Positions 26,055 to 38,648 of a DNA stretch of 64,000 nucleotides are shown piece by piece. The position numbers were made by a program, and so were the translations under genes. A model generated the notes under the pieces. The model was given only the letters and a program-made list of their open reading frames with translations, had not been told where the DNA came from and searched no databases. The number at the start of each line of letters is the position of its first letter. Position 1 is the first letter of the stretch. The stretch is from NCBI GenBank assembly GCA_947650365.1, contig CANTAL010000002.1:2239501-2303500 (forward strand). Reading direction: 5' to 3'. Source of the DNA: Chamaelirium japonicum (taxonomy: Eukaryota; Streptophyta; Magnoliopsida; Liliales; Melanthiaceae).

Positions 26055-26190
26055 ATGGATTGAATTAGAATGGATCGTACAAATGAATTAGAATGGATCG
26101 TACGAATGAATTAGAATGGATCATACGAAAGAGTAAGAATGGATCGTGCGAATGAATTAGAATGGATCGTACGAATGAAATAGAATGGAT
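26055..26190 (-). repeat. Short reverse block
   Basis: Six units between the GCATGGATTGAATTAG switch and inverted module A (26,187). A closely matching block is 35,485-35,619. Confidence 0.88.
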
Positions 26191-27065
26191 TCGCACGAAT
26201 GTATCCATTCTAATTCATTCATACGATCCATTCTAATTCATTCGTACGATCCATTCTTACTCATTCGTACGATCCATTCTAATTCATTCGCACGAATGAA
26301 TCCATTCTAATTCATTCGTATGATCCATTCTAATTCATTCGCATGAATGTATCCATTCTAATTCATTCGTACGATCCATTCTAATTCATTTGCACGAATG
26401 TATCCATTCTAATTCATTCATACGATCCATTCTAATTCATTCTTATAATCTATTCTAATTCATTCGTACGATCCATTCTACGATCCATTCTAATTCATTC
26501 GTACGTTCCATTCTAATTCATTCATACGATCCATTCTAATTCATTCGCACGATCCATTCTAATTCATTCGCATGATCCATTCTAATTCAATCATACGATC
26601 CATTCTAATTCATTCGTATGAATCCATTCTTACTCATTCGTACGATCCATTCTAATTCATTCGCACGATCCATTGAATTAGAATGGATACATTCGTGCGA
26701 ATCCATTCTATTTCATTCGTACGATCCATTCTAATTCATTCGCACGATCCATTCTAATTCATTCATATGATCCATTCTAATTCATTCGTACGATCCATTC
26801 TAATTCATTCGTACGTTCCATTCTAATTCATTCGCACAATCTATTCTAATTCATTCGTACGATCCATTCTAATTCATTTGTACGATCCATTCTAATTCAT
26901 TCATACGATTCATTCTAATTCAATCCATTCTAATTCATTCCATTCTAATTCATTCGCACGATCCATTCGCATTCACTCAAACGATCCATTCTAATTCATT
27001 CATACAATCCATTCTAATTCTTTTGCACGAATGTATCCATTCTAATTCATTCATACGATCCATTC
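26191..27065 (+). repeat. Forward block with a reverse island
   Basis: The reverse island with module A is at about 26,673-26,704. CATTCGCATTCACTCAAACG is near 26,965. A unit pair GAATGAATCC ... CGCATGAATGTATCC (26,293-26,350) duplicates 25,896-25,960. Confidence 0.9.
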
Positions 27066-27515
27066 GTGCGAATGAATTAGAATTGATACGTGCGAATGAA
27101 TTAGAATTGTGAATAAGAATGGATCATACGAAGGAATTAGAATGGATCGTGCTAATGAATTAGAATGGATTGTGCGAATGAATTAGAATGGATCGTACGA
27201 ATGACTTAGAATGGATCGTTCGAATGAATTAGAATAGATTGTGCGAATGAATTAGAATGGTTCGTACGAATGAATTTGAAAGGATACATTAGTGCGAATG
27301 AATTAGAATGGATCGTATGAGTGTGAATGAATTAGAATGGATCGTGCGAATGAATTAGAATGGATCGTATTAATGAATTAGAATGGATCGTGCGAATGAA
27401 TTAGAATGGATCGTACGAATGAGTAAGAATGGATCGTGCGAATGAATTAGAATGGATTGTACGAATGAATTAGAATGGATCGTACGAATGAATTAGAATG
27501 GATATATTCGTGCGA
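27066..27515 (-). repeat. Reverse block holding a 400-bp cassette
   Basis: Consists almost only of the cassette at 27,104-27,504. The exit is a diverged module A (GGATATATTCGTGCGAATGC, 27,500). Confidence 0.9.
27104..27504 (-). repeat. 400-bp cassette, copy 2
   Basis: From GAATTGTGAA(T) to the module A core, exactly 400 bp. It carries GTGCTAATG, GACTTAGAATGG and GTATGAGTGTGAATG in the shared order. Private changes include GTGAATAAG and ACATTAGTGCG. Confidence 0.9.
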
Positions 27516-28753
27516 ATGCATTCTATTTCATTCGTACGATCCATTCTAATTCATTCGCACGATCCATTCTAATTCATTCATACGATCCATTCTAATTCAT
27601 TCGTACGATCCATTCTAATTCATTCGTACAATCCATTCTAATTCATTCGTATGATCCATTCTAATTCATTCATACGATCCATTCTAATTCATTAGCACAA
27701 TCTATTCTAATTCATTCGTACGATCCATTCTAATTCATTCGCACGATCCATTCTAATTCATTCGCACGAATGTATCCATTCTAATTCATTTGCATGAATG
27801 TATCCACTCTAATTCATTTGTACGATCCATTCTAATTCATTAGCATGATCCATTCTAATTCATTCGTACGATCCATTCTAATTCATTTATACGATCCAAT
27901 CTAATTCATTCATACGATCCATTCTAATTCATTCGTACGATCCATTCTAATTCATTCGTACGATCCATTCTAATTCGTGCGAATGTATCCATTCTAATTC
28001 ATTCGTACGATCCATACAAATGAATCCATTCTAATTCATTCGTATGATCCATTCTAATTCATTCGTATGATCCATTGTAATTCATTCGTACGATCCATTC
28101 TAATTCATTCTAATTCATTCGCACGATCCATTCTTTCATTCGTACGATCCATTGTAATTCATTCGTACGATCCATTCTAATTCATTCGCACAATCTATTC
28201 TAATTCATTCGTACGATCCATTCTAATTCATTCGCACGACCCATTCTAATTCATTCGTACGATCCATTCTAATTCATTCGTACGATCCATTCTAATTCAT
28301 TCGTACGATCCATTCTAATTCATTCGCACGATCCATTCTAATTCATTCATACGATCCATTCTATTTCATTCGTATGATCCATTCTAATTCATTCGTACGA
28401 TTCATTCTAATTCAATCCATTCTAATTCATTCGAACGATCCATTCATACTCATTCGCACAATCTATTCTTATTCATTCGTACGATCCATTCTAATTCATT
28501 CGCACGATCCATTCTAATTCATTTATACGATCCATTCTATTTCATTTGTACGATCCATTCTTACTCATTCGTACGATCCATTCTAATTCATTTGCACGAA
28601 GGTATCCATTCTAATTCATTCGTACTATCCATTCTAATTTCTTCGTACGATCCATTCTAATTCCTTCGTACGATCCATTCGGATACATTCGTGCGAATCC
28701 ATTCCATTTCATTCGTACGATCCATTCTAATTCATTCGCACGATCCATTCTAA
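27516..28753 (+). repeat. Forward block
   Basis: First half follows the cassette in the same order as after the copies at 39.7 and 43.4 kb. Second half (28,105-28,700) matches 36,262-36,740: TTCTTTCATT at 28,131 pairs with 36,287 and GGATACATTC at 28,681 with 36,722. Those spacings, 8,156 and 8,041 bp, differ by 115 bp, exactly five units. Confidence 0.9.
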
Positions 28754-29360
28754 TTAGAATGGATCGGACGAATGAATTAGACTGGATCTGGATCGTATGA
28801 ATGATTCATTCTAAGAATGGATCATACGAATGAATTAGAATGGATCTGGATCGTTTATCCATTCTAATTCCTTCGTACGATCCATTCTAATTCATTCGTA
28901 CGATCCATTCTAATTCATTTGCACGATCCATTCTAATTCATTCGCACGAATGTATCCATTCTAATTCATACGTACGATCTATTCTAATTCATTCGTACGA
29001 TCCAATCTAATTCATTCGCACAATCCATTCTAATTCATTTGCACGATCCATTCTAATTCATTCATACAATCCATTCTAATTCTTTTGCACGAAGGTATCC
29101 ATTCTAATTCATTCGTACTATCCATTCTAATTATCCGTACGATCTATTCTATTTCATTCGTACGATCTATTCTTATCGTACGAATGAATTAGAATGGATC
29201 GTACGAATGAATTAGAATGGATAGTACGAATGAATTAGAATGGATATATTCATGCGAATGGATCATACGATCCATTCTAATTCATTCGCACGATCCATTC
29301 TAATTCATTTGCACGATCCATTCTAATTCATTCATACGATCCATTCTAATTTATTCGTAC
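28754..29360. repeat. Cluster of short alternating blocks
   Basis: Reverse 28,754-28,850, forward 28,851-29,175, reverse 29,176-29,267 and forward 29,268-29,360. The segment GGATCTGGATCGTATGAATG then ATTCATTCTAAGAATGG (28,784-28,820), followed by module B, is repeated at 53,846-53,921. Confidence 0.85.
28842..28860 (-). repeat. Junction module B, inverted orientation (copy 3)
   Basis: Core GGATCTGGATCGTTTATCC, one change (GTTTATCC for GTGTATCC). The right flank is CCTTCGTACGATCC rather than CGTACGACCC, as in copy 14 at 53,903. Confidence 0.85.
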
Positions 29361-29812
29361 AGATAAATGAATTTGGATCGTGCTAATGAATTAGAATGGA
29401 TCGTACGAATGAATTAGAATGGATGGTGCGAATGAATTAGAATGGATCATACGAATGAATTAGAATGGATCGTACGAATGAATTAGAATAGATCGTACGA
29501 ATGAATTAGAATGGATCGTACGAAGGAATTAGAATGGATCGTACGAAGGAATTAGAATGGATAGTACGAATGAAGTAGAATGGATACCTTCATGCAAATG
29601 AATTAGAATGGATCGTACAAATGAGTAAGAATGGATCGTACAAATGAATTAGAATGGATCGTACGAATGAATTAGAATGGATCTTACGAATGAATTAGAA
29701 TGGAACGTATAGATTGTGCGAATGAATTAGAATGGATCGTACGAATGAATTAGAATGGATCGTACGAATGAATTAGAATGGATCGTGCGAATGAATTAGA
29801 ATGGATCGAACT
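29361..29812 (-). repeat. Reverse block
   Basis: Entered through AGATAAATGAATTTGGATCG. Contains GGATACCTTCATGCAAATG with GAGTAAGAATGG near 29,584 and a merged unit GGAACGTATAGATTGTGCG (29,702). Confidence 0.88.
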
Positions 29813-30302
29813 AATGTATCCATTCTAATTCATTTGTACGAATGTATCCACTCTAAGTCATTCGTACGATCCATTCTAATTCATTCGTACGATCCATTCT
29901 AATTCATTCGTACGATCCGTTCTAATTCATTCGCACAATCTATACGTTCCATTCTAATTCATTCGTAAGATCCATTCTAATTCATTCGTACGATCCATTC
30001 TAATTCATTTGTATGATCCATTCTTACTCATTCGTACGATCCATTCTAATTCATTTGCACGAAGGTATCCATTCTACTTCATTCGTACTATCCATTCTAA
30101 TTCCTTCGTACGATCCATTCTAATTCCTTCGTACGATCCATTCTAATTCATTCGTACGATCTATTCTAATTCATTCGTACGATCCATTCTAATTCATTCA
30201 TATTCATTCGTACGATCCATTCTAATTCATTCGCACGATCCATTCTAATTCATTCGCATGATCCATTCTAATTCATTCGCACGATCCATTCTAATTCATT
30301 CG
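29813..30302 (+). repeat. Forward block
   Basis: Includes a truncated unit CAATCTATACGTTCC (29,936) and a GAAGGTATCC long unit (30,061). It ends at ATTCGTGCGAATTGATC. Confidence 0.88.
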
Positions 30303-31264
30303 TGCGAATTGATCATACGAATGGATCGTACGAATGAATTAGAATGGATCGTTCGAATGAATTAGAATGGATCGTATGAATGATTTAGAGTGGATCGTAG
30401 TAATGAATTAGAATGGATCGTGCGAATGAATTAGAATGGATCGTACGAATGAAATAGAATTGATCGTACGAATGGATCGTACGAATGAATTAGAATGGAT
30501 CGTTCGAATGAATTAGAATGGATCGTATGAATGAATTAGAATGGATCGTAGTAATGAATTAGAATGGATCGTGCGAATGAATTAGAATGGATCGTGCGAA
30601 TGAATTAGAATGGATCGTACGAATGAATTAGAATGGGTCGTACGAATGAATTAGAATGGATACACGATCCAGATCCATTCTAATTCATTCGCACAATCTA
30701 TTCTAATTCATTCGTAGGATCGTACGAATGAATTAGAATAGATCGTACGAATGAATTAGAATGGATACGAATGGATCGTACGAATGAGTAAGAATGGATC
30801 GTACGAATGAAATAGAATGAATTGTACGAATGAATTAGAATGGATCATACGAATGAATTAGAATGGATTCATTCGTGCGAATGAATTAGAATGGATCGTA
30901 CGAATGAGTAGAATGGATCATGTGAATGAATTAGAATAGATCGTACGAATGAAATAGAATGGATTGTACGAATGAGATAGAATGGATCGTACGAATGAAT
31001 TAGAATGCATACATTCATGCGAATGAATTAGAATGGATCATACGAATGAATTAGAATGGATTCATTCGTGTGAATGAATTAGAATGGATCATACGATTGA
31101 GTAAGAATGGATTGTACGAATGAAATAGAATCGATCGTACGAATGAATTAGAATGGATCGTACGAATGAATTAGAATGGATCGTATGAATGAATTAGAAT
31201 GGATCGTTTGAGTGAATGCGAATGGATCGTGCGAATGAATTAGAATGGATTGAATTAGAATAGA
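30303..31264 (-). repeat. Reverse block carrying a short forward insert
   Basis: A segment with AATTGATCGTACGAATGG and GTAGTAATG is duplicated locally (about 30,380-30,480 and 30,500-30,560). Forward units occupy only 30,669-30,717, after module B; reverse units then resume through CGTAGGATCGTACGAATG. Exit at 31,261 is a variant module A (GATTCGCACGAATGAATCC). Confidence 0.88.
30658..30676 (+). repeat. Junction module B (copy 4)
   Basis: Core GGATACACGATCCAGATCC, with GGGTCGTACG on the left and GCACAATCTATT then CGTAGGATC on the right. Confidence 0.92.
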
Positions 31265-31672
31265 TTCGCACGAATGAATCCATTCTAATTCATTCGTACG
31301 ATCCATTCTAATTCATTCGTATGATCCATTCGTACGATCAATTCTATTTCATTCGTACGATCCATTCTAAGTTATTCGCACGATCCATTCTAGTTCATTC
31401 ATACGATCCATTCTAATTCATTCGTACGATCTATATTCTAATTCATTCGCACGATCCATTCTAATTCATTCATACGATCCATTCTAATTTATTCACACGA
31501 TCCATTCTAATTCATTCGTACGATCTATTCTATTTCATTCGTACAATCCATTCTTACTCAATCGTATGATCCATTCTAATCCATTCGTAAAATCTATTCT
31601 AATTCATTTATACGATCTATTCTAATTTATTCGCACGATCCATTCTAATTCCTTCGTATGATCCATTCTAAT
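31265..31672 (+). repeat. Forward block
   Basis: About 17 units. CATTCGTACGATCAATTC followed by a GTTCATTCATACG unit and CTATATTCTA repeats the order of 14,623-14,740. It ends at ATTCTAATTTGGATCGTGCG. Confidence 0.88.
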
Positions 31673-32131
31673 TTGGATCGTGCGAATGAATTAGAATGGA
31701 TCGTATGAATGAATTAGAATGGATACATTCGTGCAAATGAATTAGAATGGATCGTACGAATGAGTAAGAATGGATCGTGCGAATGAATTAGAATGGATTG
31801 TACGAATGAAATAGAATAGATCGTACGAATGAATTAGAATGGATCGTATGAATGAATTAGAATGGATCGTGCGAATGAATTAGAATGGATCGTATGAATG
31901 AATTAGAATGGATTCATACGAATGAATTAGAATGGATCGTATGAATGAATTAGAATGGATCGTGCGAATGAATTAGAATGGATCGTACGAATGAATTAGA
32001 ATGGATCGTATGAATGAATTAGAATGGATCGTAGTAATGAATTAGAATGGATCGTATGAATGAATTAGAATGGATACACGATCCAGATCCATTCTAATTC
32101 ATTCGCACAATCTATTCTAATTCATTCGTAG
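31673..32131 (-). repeat. Reverse block plus a short forward insert
   Basis: Reverse units to 32,082, then module B and about two forward units (32,083-32,131) ending CGTAGGATGGTGCG. This repeats the arrangement at 30,658-30,730. Confidence 0.88.
32072..32090 (+). repeat. Junction module B (copy 5)
   Basis: Core GGATACACGATCCAGATCC. The GGGTCGTACG flank unit is absent here (GGATCGTATG instead); the right flank is standard. Confidence 0.92.
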
Positions 32132-32268
32132 GATGGTGCGAATGAATTAGAATGGATACATTCGTGTGAATGAATTAAAATGGATAATACGAATGAGTAA
32201 GAATGGATCGTAGAATTAGAATGGATCGTATGAATGAATTATAATAGATTGTGCGAATGAATTAGAAT

Positions 32269-32287
32269 GGATCTGGATCGTGTATCC
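32269..32287 (-). repeat. Junction module B, inverted orientation (copy 6)
   Basis: Core GGATCTGGATCGTGTATCC with a CGTACGACCC unit on the right. It lies only 179 bp from copy 5, which is in the opposite orientation. Confidence 0.92.
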
Positions 32288-32886
32288 ATTCTAATTCATT
32301 CGTACGACCCATTCTAATTCATTCGTACGATCCATTCTAATTCATTCGCACGATCCATTCTAATTCATTCGCACGATCCATTCTAATTCATTCATACGAT
32401 CCATTCTAATTCATTCATATGATCCACTCTAATTCATTCGGACGATCCATTCTAATTCATTTGTAGTATCCATTCTATTTCATTCGTACTATCCATTCTA
32501 ATTCCTTCGTACGATCCATTCTAATTCATTCATACAATCCATTCTAATTCTTTTGCACGAACGTATCCACTCTAATTCATTCGTACAATCCATTCTAATT
32601 CATTTGTACGAATGTATCCTTTCTAATTCATTCGTACGATCCATTCTAATTCATTCATACGATCCATTCTAATTCATTCGTACGATCCATTCTAATTCAT
32701 TCGCACGATCCATTGAATTAGAATGGATACATTCGTGCGAATCCATTCTGTTTCATTCGTACGATCCATTCTAATTCATTCGCACGATCCATTCTAATTC
32801 ATTCATACGATCCATTCTATTTCATTCGTACGATCCAATCTAATTCATTCGTACGATCCATTCTAATTCATTCGTATTTATTCGCA
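32280..32886 (+). repeat. Forward block with a reverse island
   Basis: Contains TTTGCACGAACGTATCCAC (32,552). The reverse island with module A is at about 32,713-32,744. It ends at the GCATGGATTGAATTAG switch. Confidence 0.9.
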
Positions 32887-33698
32887 TGGATTGAATTAGA
32901 ATGGATCGTACGAATGAATTAGAATGGATCGTACGAATGAGTAAGAATGGATCGTGAGAATGAATTAGAATGGATCGTACGAATGAAATAGAATGGATTC
33001 GCACGAATGTATCCATTCTAATTCAATGGATCGTGCGAATGAATTAGAATGGATCGTACGAATGAATTAGAATGGATCGTACGAATGAATTAGAATGGAT
33101 CGTACGAATGAATTAGATTGGATCGTACGAATGAAATAGAATGGATCGTATGAATGAATTAGAATGGATCGTGCGAATGAATTAGAATGGATCGTACGAA
33201 TGAAATAGAATGGATTCGCACGAATGCATCCATTCTAATTCAATGGATCGTGCGAATGAATTAGAATGGATCATACGAATGAATTAGAATGGATCGTACG
33301 AATGAATTAGAATGGATCGTACGAATGAATTAGAATGGATCGTACGAATGAATTAGAAAGGATACATTCGTACAAATGAATTAGAATGGGTCATACGAAT
33401 GAATTAGAGTGGATACGTTCGTGCAAAAGAATTAGAATGGATTGTATGAATGAATTAGAATAGATCGTACGAAGGAATTAGAATGGATAGTACGAATGAA
33501 TTAGAATGGATACTACGAATGAATTAGAATGGATCGTACGAATGAATTAGAGTGGATCATATGAATGAATTAGAATGGATCGTATGAATGAATTAGAATG
33601 GATCGTGCGAATGAATTAGAATGGATCGTGCGAATGAATTAGAATGGATCGTACGAATGAATTAGAATGGGTCGTACGAATGAATTAGAATGGATACA
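32887..33698 (-). repeat. Reverse block with two forward islands
   Basis: Forward islands with inverted module A at 32,995-33,027 and 33,212-33,246 are 217 bp apart and have the same entry and exit words. This mirrors the pair at 2,833 and 3,175. Confidence 0.9.
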
Positions 33699-33710
33699 CG
33701 ATCCAGATCC
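33692..33710 (+). repeat. Junction module B (copy 7)
   Basis: Core GGATACACGATCCAGATCC, with GGGTCGTACG on the left and GCACAATCTATT on the right. The CGTAGGATCC unit is replaced by CATACAATCC. Confidence 0.92.
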
Positions 33711-34304
33711 ATTCTAATTCATTCGCACAATCTATTCTAATTCATTCATACAATCCATTCTAATTCTACGATCCATTCTTACTCATTTGTATTATCCATT
33801 TTAATTCATTCACACGAATGTATCCATTCTAATTCATTCGCACGATCCTACGAATGAATTAGAATAGATTGTGCGAATGAATTAGAATGGATCTGGATCA
33901 TGTATCCATTCTAATTCATTCATACGATCTATTCTAATTCATTACTACGATCCATTCTAATTCATTCATACGATCCATTCTAATTCATTCGTACGATCCA
34001 TTCTAATTTATTCGCACGATCCATTCTAATTCATTCATACGATCCATTCTAATTCATTCGTATGAATCCATTCTAATTCATTCATACGATCCATTCTAAT
34101 TCATTCGCACGATCCATTCTAATTCATTCATACGATCCATTCTAATTCATTCGTACGATCTATTCTATTTCATTCGTACAATCCATTCTAATTCATTCGC
34201 ACGATCCATTCTTACTCATTCGTACGATCCATTCTAATTCATTTGCACGAATGTATCCATTCTAATTCATTCATACGATCCATTCTAATTCATTCGCACG
34301 ATCC
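33699..34304 (+). repeat. Forward block interrupted by a 50-bp reverse insert
   Basis: Forward 33,699-33,848 (with ATTCTACGATCC, a truncated unit also at 57,552 and 61,746), reverse 33,849-33,898, and forward again from module B. It ends at CGATCCGAATTAGAATGG. Confidence 0.88.
33889..33907 (-). repeat. Junction module B, inverted orientation (copy 8)
   Basis: Core GGATCTGGATCATGTATCC, with one CpG to CpA change. The left flank GATCCTACG ... GATTGTGCG is intact. Confidence 0.9.
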
Positions 34305-34944
34305 GAATTAGAATGGATCATACGAAGGAATTAGAATGGATCGTGCGAATAAATTAGAATGGATCGTATGAATGAATTAGAATATATTGTGCGAATGGAT
34401 TAGAATGGATCATACGATTGAGTAAGAATGGATTGTACGAATAAAATAGAATAGATCATACGAATGAATTAGAATGGATCGTGCGAATAAATTAGAATGG
34501 ATCGTATGAATGAATTAGAATGGATCGTGCGAATGAATTAGAATATAGATCGTACGAATGAATTAGAATGGATCGTATGAATGAACTAGAATGGATCGTG
34601 CAAATGAATTAGAATGGATCGTACGAATGAAATAGAATTGATCGTACGAATGAATCGTACGAATGAATTAGAATGGATCATGCGAATGAATTAGAATGGA
34701 TACATTCGTGTGAATCCATTCTAATTCAAATGGATAATACGAATGAGTTAGAATGGATTCGTGCGAATGGATACATTCGTGCGAATGAATTAGAATGGAT
34801 ACATTCGTGTGAATGAATTAAAATGGATAATACGAATGAGTAAGAATGGATCGTAGAATTAGAATGGATCGTATGAATGAATTAGAATGGATCATACGAA
34901 TGAATTAGAATAGATTGTGCGAATGAATTAGAATGGATCTGGAT
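34305..34944 (-). repeat. Reverse block
   Basis: Contains the CATACGATTGAGTAAG marker (34,411), the GAATATAGATCG plus GAACTAG order of 22,461-22,502, and a short forward stub GTGTGAATCCATTCTAATTC (34,709-34,728). Confidence 0.9.
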
Positions 34945-34953
34945 CGTGTATCC
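34935..34953 (-). repeat. Junction module B, inverted orientation (copy 9)
   Basis: Core GGATCTGGATCGTGTATCC with CGTACGACCC on the right. It is the equivalent of copy 6 in the 2.6-kb duplication. Confidence 0.92.
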
Positions 34954-35484
34954 ATTCTAATTCATTCGTACGACCCATTCTAATTCATTCGTACGATCCA
35001 TTCTAATTAATTCGCACGATCCATTCTAATTCATTCGCACGATCCATTCTAATTCATTCATACGATCCATTCTAATTCATTCGTACGATCCATTCTAATT
35101 CATTCGTAGTATCCATTCTAATTCATTCGTACTATCCATTCTAATTCCTTCGTACGATCCATTCTAATTCATTCATACAATCCATTCTAATTCTTTTGCA
35201 TGAACATATCCACTCTAATTCATTCGTACGATCCATTCTAATTCATTTGTACGAATGTATCCTGTCTAATTCATTCGTACGATCCATTCTAATTCATTCG
35301 TACGATCCATTCTAATTCATTTGCACGATCCATTGAATTAGAATGGATACATTCGTGCGAATCCATTCTATTTCATTCGCACGATCCATTCTAATTCATT
35401 CATACGATCCATTCTATTTCATTCGTATGATCCAATCTAATTCATTCGTACGATCCATTCTAATCCATTCGTATTCATTCGCAT
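34945..35484 (+). repeat. Forward block with a reverse island
   Basis: The reverse island with module A is at about 35,332-35,364. TTTGCATGAACATATCCAC (35,196) is the CpG-decayed counterpart of TTTGCACGAACGTATCCAC at 32,552. Confidence 0.9.
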
Positions 35485-35619
35485 GGATTGAATTAGAATG
35501 GATCGTACGAATGAATTAGAATGGATCGTACGAATGAATTAGAATGGATCGTACGAATGAGTAAGAATGGATCGTGCGAATGAATTAGAATGGATCGTAC
35601 GAATGAAATAGAATGGATT
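35485..35619 (-). repeat. Short reverse block
   Basis: Six units between the GCATGGATTGAATTAG switch and inverted module A at 35,615. It is one unit longer than its 32.9-kb counterpart to the same landmark. Confidence 0.88.
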
Positions 35620-38600
35620 CGCACGAATGTATCCATTCTAATTCATTCATACGATCCATTCTAATTCATTCGTATGATCCATTCTAATTTCTTCGTATAA
35701 TCTATTCTTATTCATTCGCACAATCTATTCTAATTCATTCGTACGATCCATTCTAATTCATTCGCACGATCCATTCTAATTCATTCATACGATCCATTCT
35801 AATTCATTCGTACGATCCATTCTAATTCATTCGTACGATCCATTCTAATTCATTCGTACGATCCATTCTAATTCATTCGCACAATCTATTCTAATTCATT
35901 CGTACGATCCATTCTAATTCATTCGCACGATCCATTCTAATTCATTCGCAGTATCTATTCTAATAAATTCATACGATCCATTCTAATTCATTCGCACGAT
36001 CCATTCTAATTCATTCATACGATCCATTCTATTTCATTCGTACGATCCATTCTAATTCATTCGTACGATCCATTCTAATTCATTCGTACGATTCTTTCTA
36101 ATTCAATCCATTCTAATTCATTCGTACGATCCATTCTTACTCATTCGTACGATCCATTCTAATTCATTCGCACGAATGAATCCATTCTAATTCATTTGTA
36201 TGATCCATTCTAATTCATTCGTATGATCCATTCTAATTCATTCGTACGATCCATTCTAATTCATTCTAATTCATTCGCACGATCCATTCTTTCATTCGTA
36301 CGATCCATTCTAATTCATTCGTACGATCCATTCTAATTCATTCGCACGATCCATTCTAATTCATTCATACGATCCATTCTATTTCATTCGTACGATCCAT
36401 TCTAATTCATTCGTACGATCCATTCTAATTCATTCGTACGATTCATTCTAATTCAATCCATTCTAATTCATTCGTACGATCCATTCTTACTCATTCGCAC
36501 AATCTATTCTAATTCATTCGTACGATCCATTCTAATTCATTCGCACGATCCATTCTAATTCATTCATACGATCCATTCTATTTCATTTGTACGATCCATT
36601 CTTACTCATTCGTACGATCCATTCTAATTCATTTGCACGAAGGTATCCATTCTAATTCATTCGTACTATCCATTCTAATTCCTTCGTACGATCCATTCTA
36701 ATTCCTTCGTACGATCCATTTGGATACATTCGTGCGAATCCATTCTATTTCATTCGTATGATCCATTCTAATTCATTCGCACGATCCATTCTAATTCATT
36801 CATACGATCCATTCTAATTCATTCGTACGATCCATTCTAATTCATCCGCACAATCTATTCTAATTCATTCGTACGATCCATTCTAATTCATTCGTACGAT
36901 CCATTCTAATTCATTCGCACAATCTATTCTAATTCATTCGTACGATCCATTCTAATTCATTTATACGATCCATTCTAATTCATTCGTACGATCCATTCTA
37001 ATTCATTCGTACGATCCATTCTAATTCATTCGCACAATCTATTCTAATTCACTCGTACGATCCATTCTAATTCATTCGCACGATCCATTCTAATTCATTC
37101 GTACGATCCATTCTAATTCATTCGTACGATCCATTCTAATTCATTCGCACAATCTATTCTAATTCATTCGTACGATCCATTCTAATTCATTCGCACGATC
37201 CATTCTAATTCATTCGCACAATCTATTCTAATTCATTCATACGATCCATTCTAATTCATTCGTACGATCCATTCTAATTCATTCGTACGATTCAATCTAA
37301 TTCAATCCATTCTAATTCATTCGTACGATCCATTCTTACTCATTCGTAAAATCCATTCTAATTCATTCAAACGATCCATTCTACGATCCATTCTAATTCA
37401 TTCGTACGTTCCATTCTAATTCATTCACACGAATGTATCCATTCTAATTCATTCGTACGTTCCATTCTAATTCATTCGTGCGAATCCATTCTATTTCATT
37501 CGTACGATCCATACTAATTCATTCGCACGATCCATTCTAATTCATTCATACGATCCTTTCTAATTCATTCGTACGATCCATTCTAACTCATTCGCACGAT
37601 CCATTCTAATTCATGCATACGATCCATTCTAATTCATTACTACGATCCATTCTAATTCATTCGTACGATCCATTCTAATTCCTTCGTATGATCCATTCTA
37701 TTTCATTCGTACGATCCATGCTAATTCATTCGCACGAATGTATCCATTCTAATTCATTCGTACAATCAATTCTAATTCATTTGTAGGAATGTATCCACTC
37801 TAATTCATTCATACGATCCATTTTAATTCATTCGTACGATCCATTCTAATTCATTCGCACGATCCATTTTAATTCATTCGTACGATCCTTTCTATTTCAT
37901 TCATACGATCCATTCTAATTCATTCATACGATCTATTCTAATTCTTTCGCACGAATGTATCTATTCTAATTCATTCGTACGATCCATTCTAATTCATTCA
38001 TACATCCATTCTAATTCTTTTGTACGAATGTATCCATTCTAATTCATTCGTTCGATCCATTCTAATTCATTCGTACGATCCATTCTAATTCATTCGCACG
38101 ATCCATTCTTACTCATTCGTACGATCCATTATTATTCATTCGTACGATCTATTCTAATTCATTCATACGATCCATTCTAATTTATTCGCACGATCCATTC
38201 TAATTCCTTCGTATGATCCATTCTAATTCATTCGTACGGTATGATTCATTCTAATTCATTCGTACGATTCATTCTAATTCATTCGTACGACCCATTCTAA
38301 TTCATTCGTACGATCCATTCTAATTCATTCGTACGATCCATTCTAATTCATTCGTACGATTCATTCTAATTCAATCCATTCTAATTCATTCATACGATCC
38401 ATTCTAATTCATTCGTACGATCTATTCTATTTCATTCGTACAATCCATTCTTACTCAATCGTATGATCCATTCTAATCCATTCGCACAATCTAGTCTAAT
38501 TCATTCGTACGATCCATTCTAATTCATTCGGACGATCCATTCTAATTCATTTATACAATCTATTCTAATTCATACGTACGATCCATTCTAATTCATTCGC

Positions 38601-38648
38601 ACGATCCATTCTAATTCATTCATATGATCCATTCTAATTCATTCGTAC
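35620..38648 (+). repeat. Longest forward block (about 3.0 kb)
   Basis: Contains only a short reverse stub with module A (36,722-36,741) and a TTCGTGCGAATCC word near 37,480. Its left part resembles 25.37-26.0 and 28.1-28.7 kb. Its part from about 36,950 opens the 3.7-kb tandem pair. It ends at ATTCGTACGAATGAGTAAG. Confidence 0.9.

Larger units (their letters stand above)
32150..33025. repeat. Direct duplication, about 2.6-kb spacing, copy 1
   Basis: Spans reverse, forward and reverse blocks. GTAGAATTAG (32,210) pairs with 34,853, GCATGGATTG (32,884) with 35,481, and the module A GATTC (32,996) with 35,616. Spacings are 2,643, 2,597 and 2,620 bp, differing by two units and one unit. Confidence 0.88.
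34793..35640. repeat. Direct duplication, about 2.6-kb spacing, copy 2
   Basis: Partner of 32,150-33,025. It diverges at its right end: here module A is followed by a long forward block, whereas copy 1 returns to reverse units. Confidence 0.88.

Noticed and set aside
30658..34953. The cluster of module B copies as an assembly artefact.
   Set aside because: Copies differ by private substitutions and by unit number (spacings 2,643, 2,597 and 2,620 bp between the paired segments), which is not what a simple assembly duplication would give. I cannot exclude local misassembly from sequence alone.
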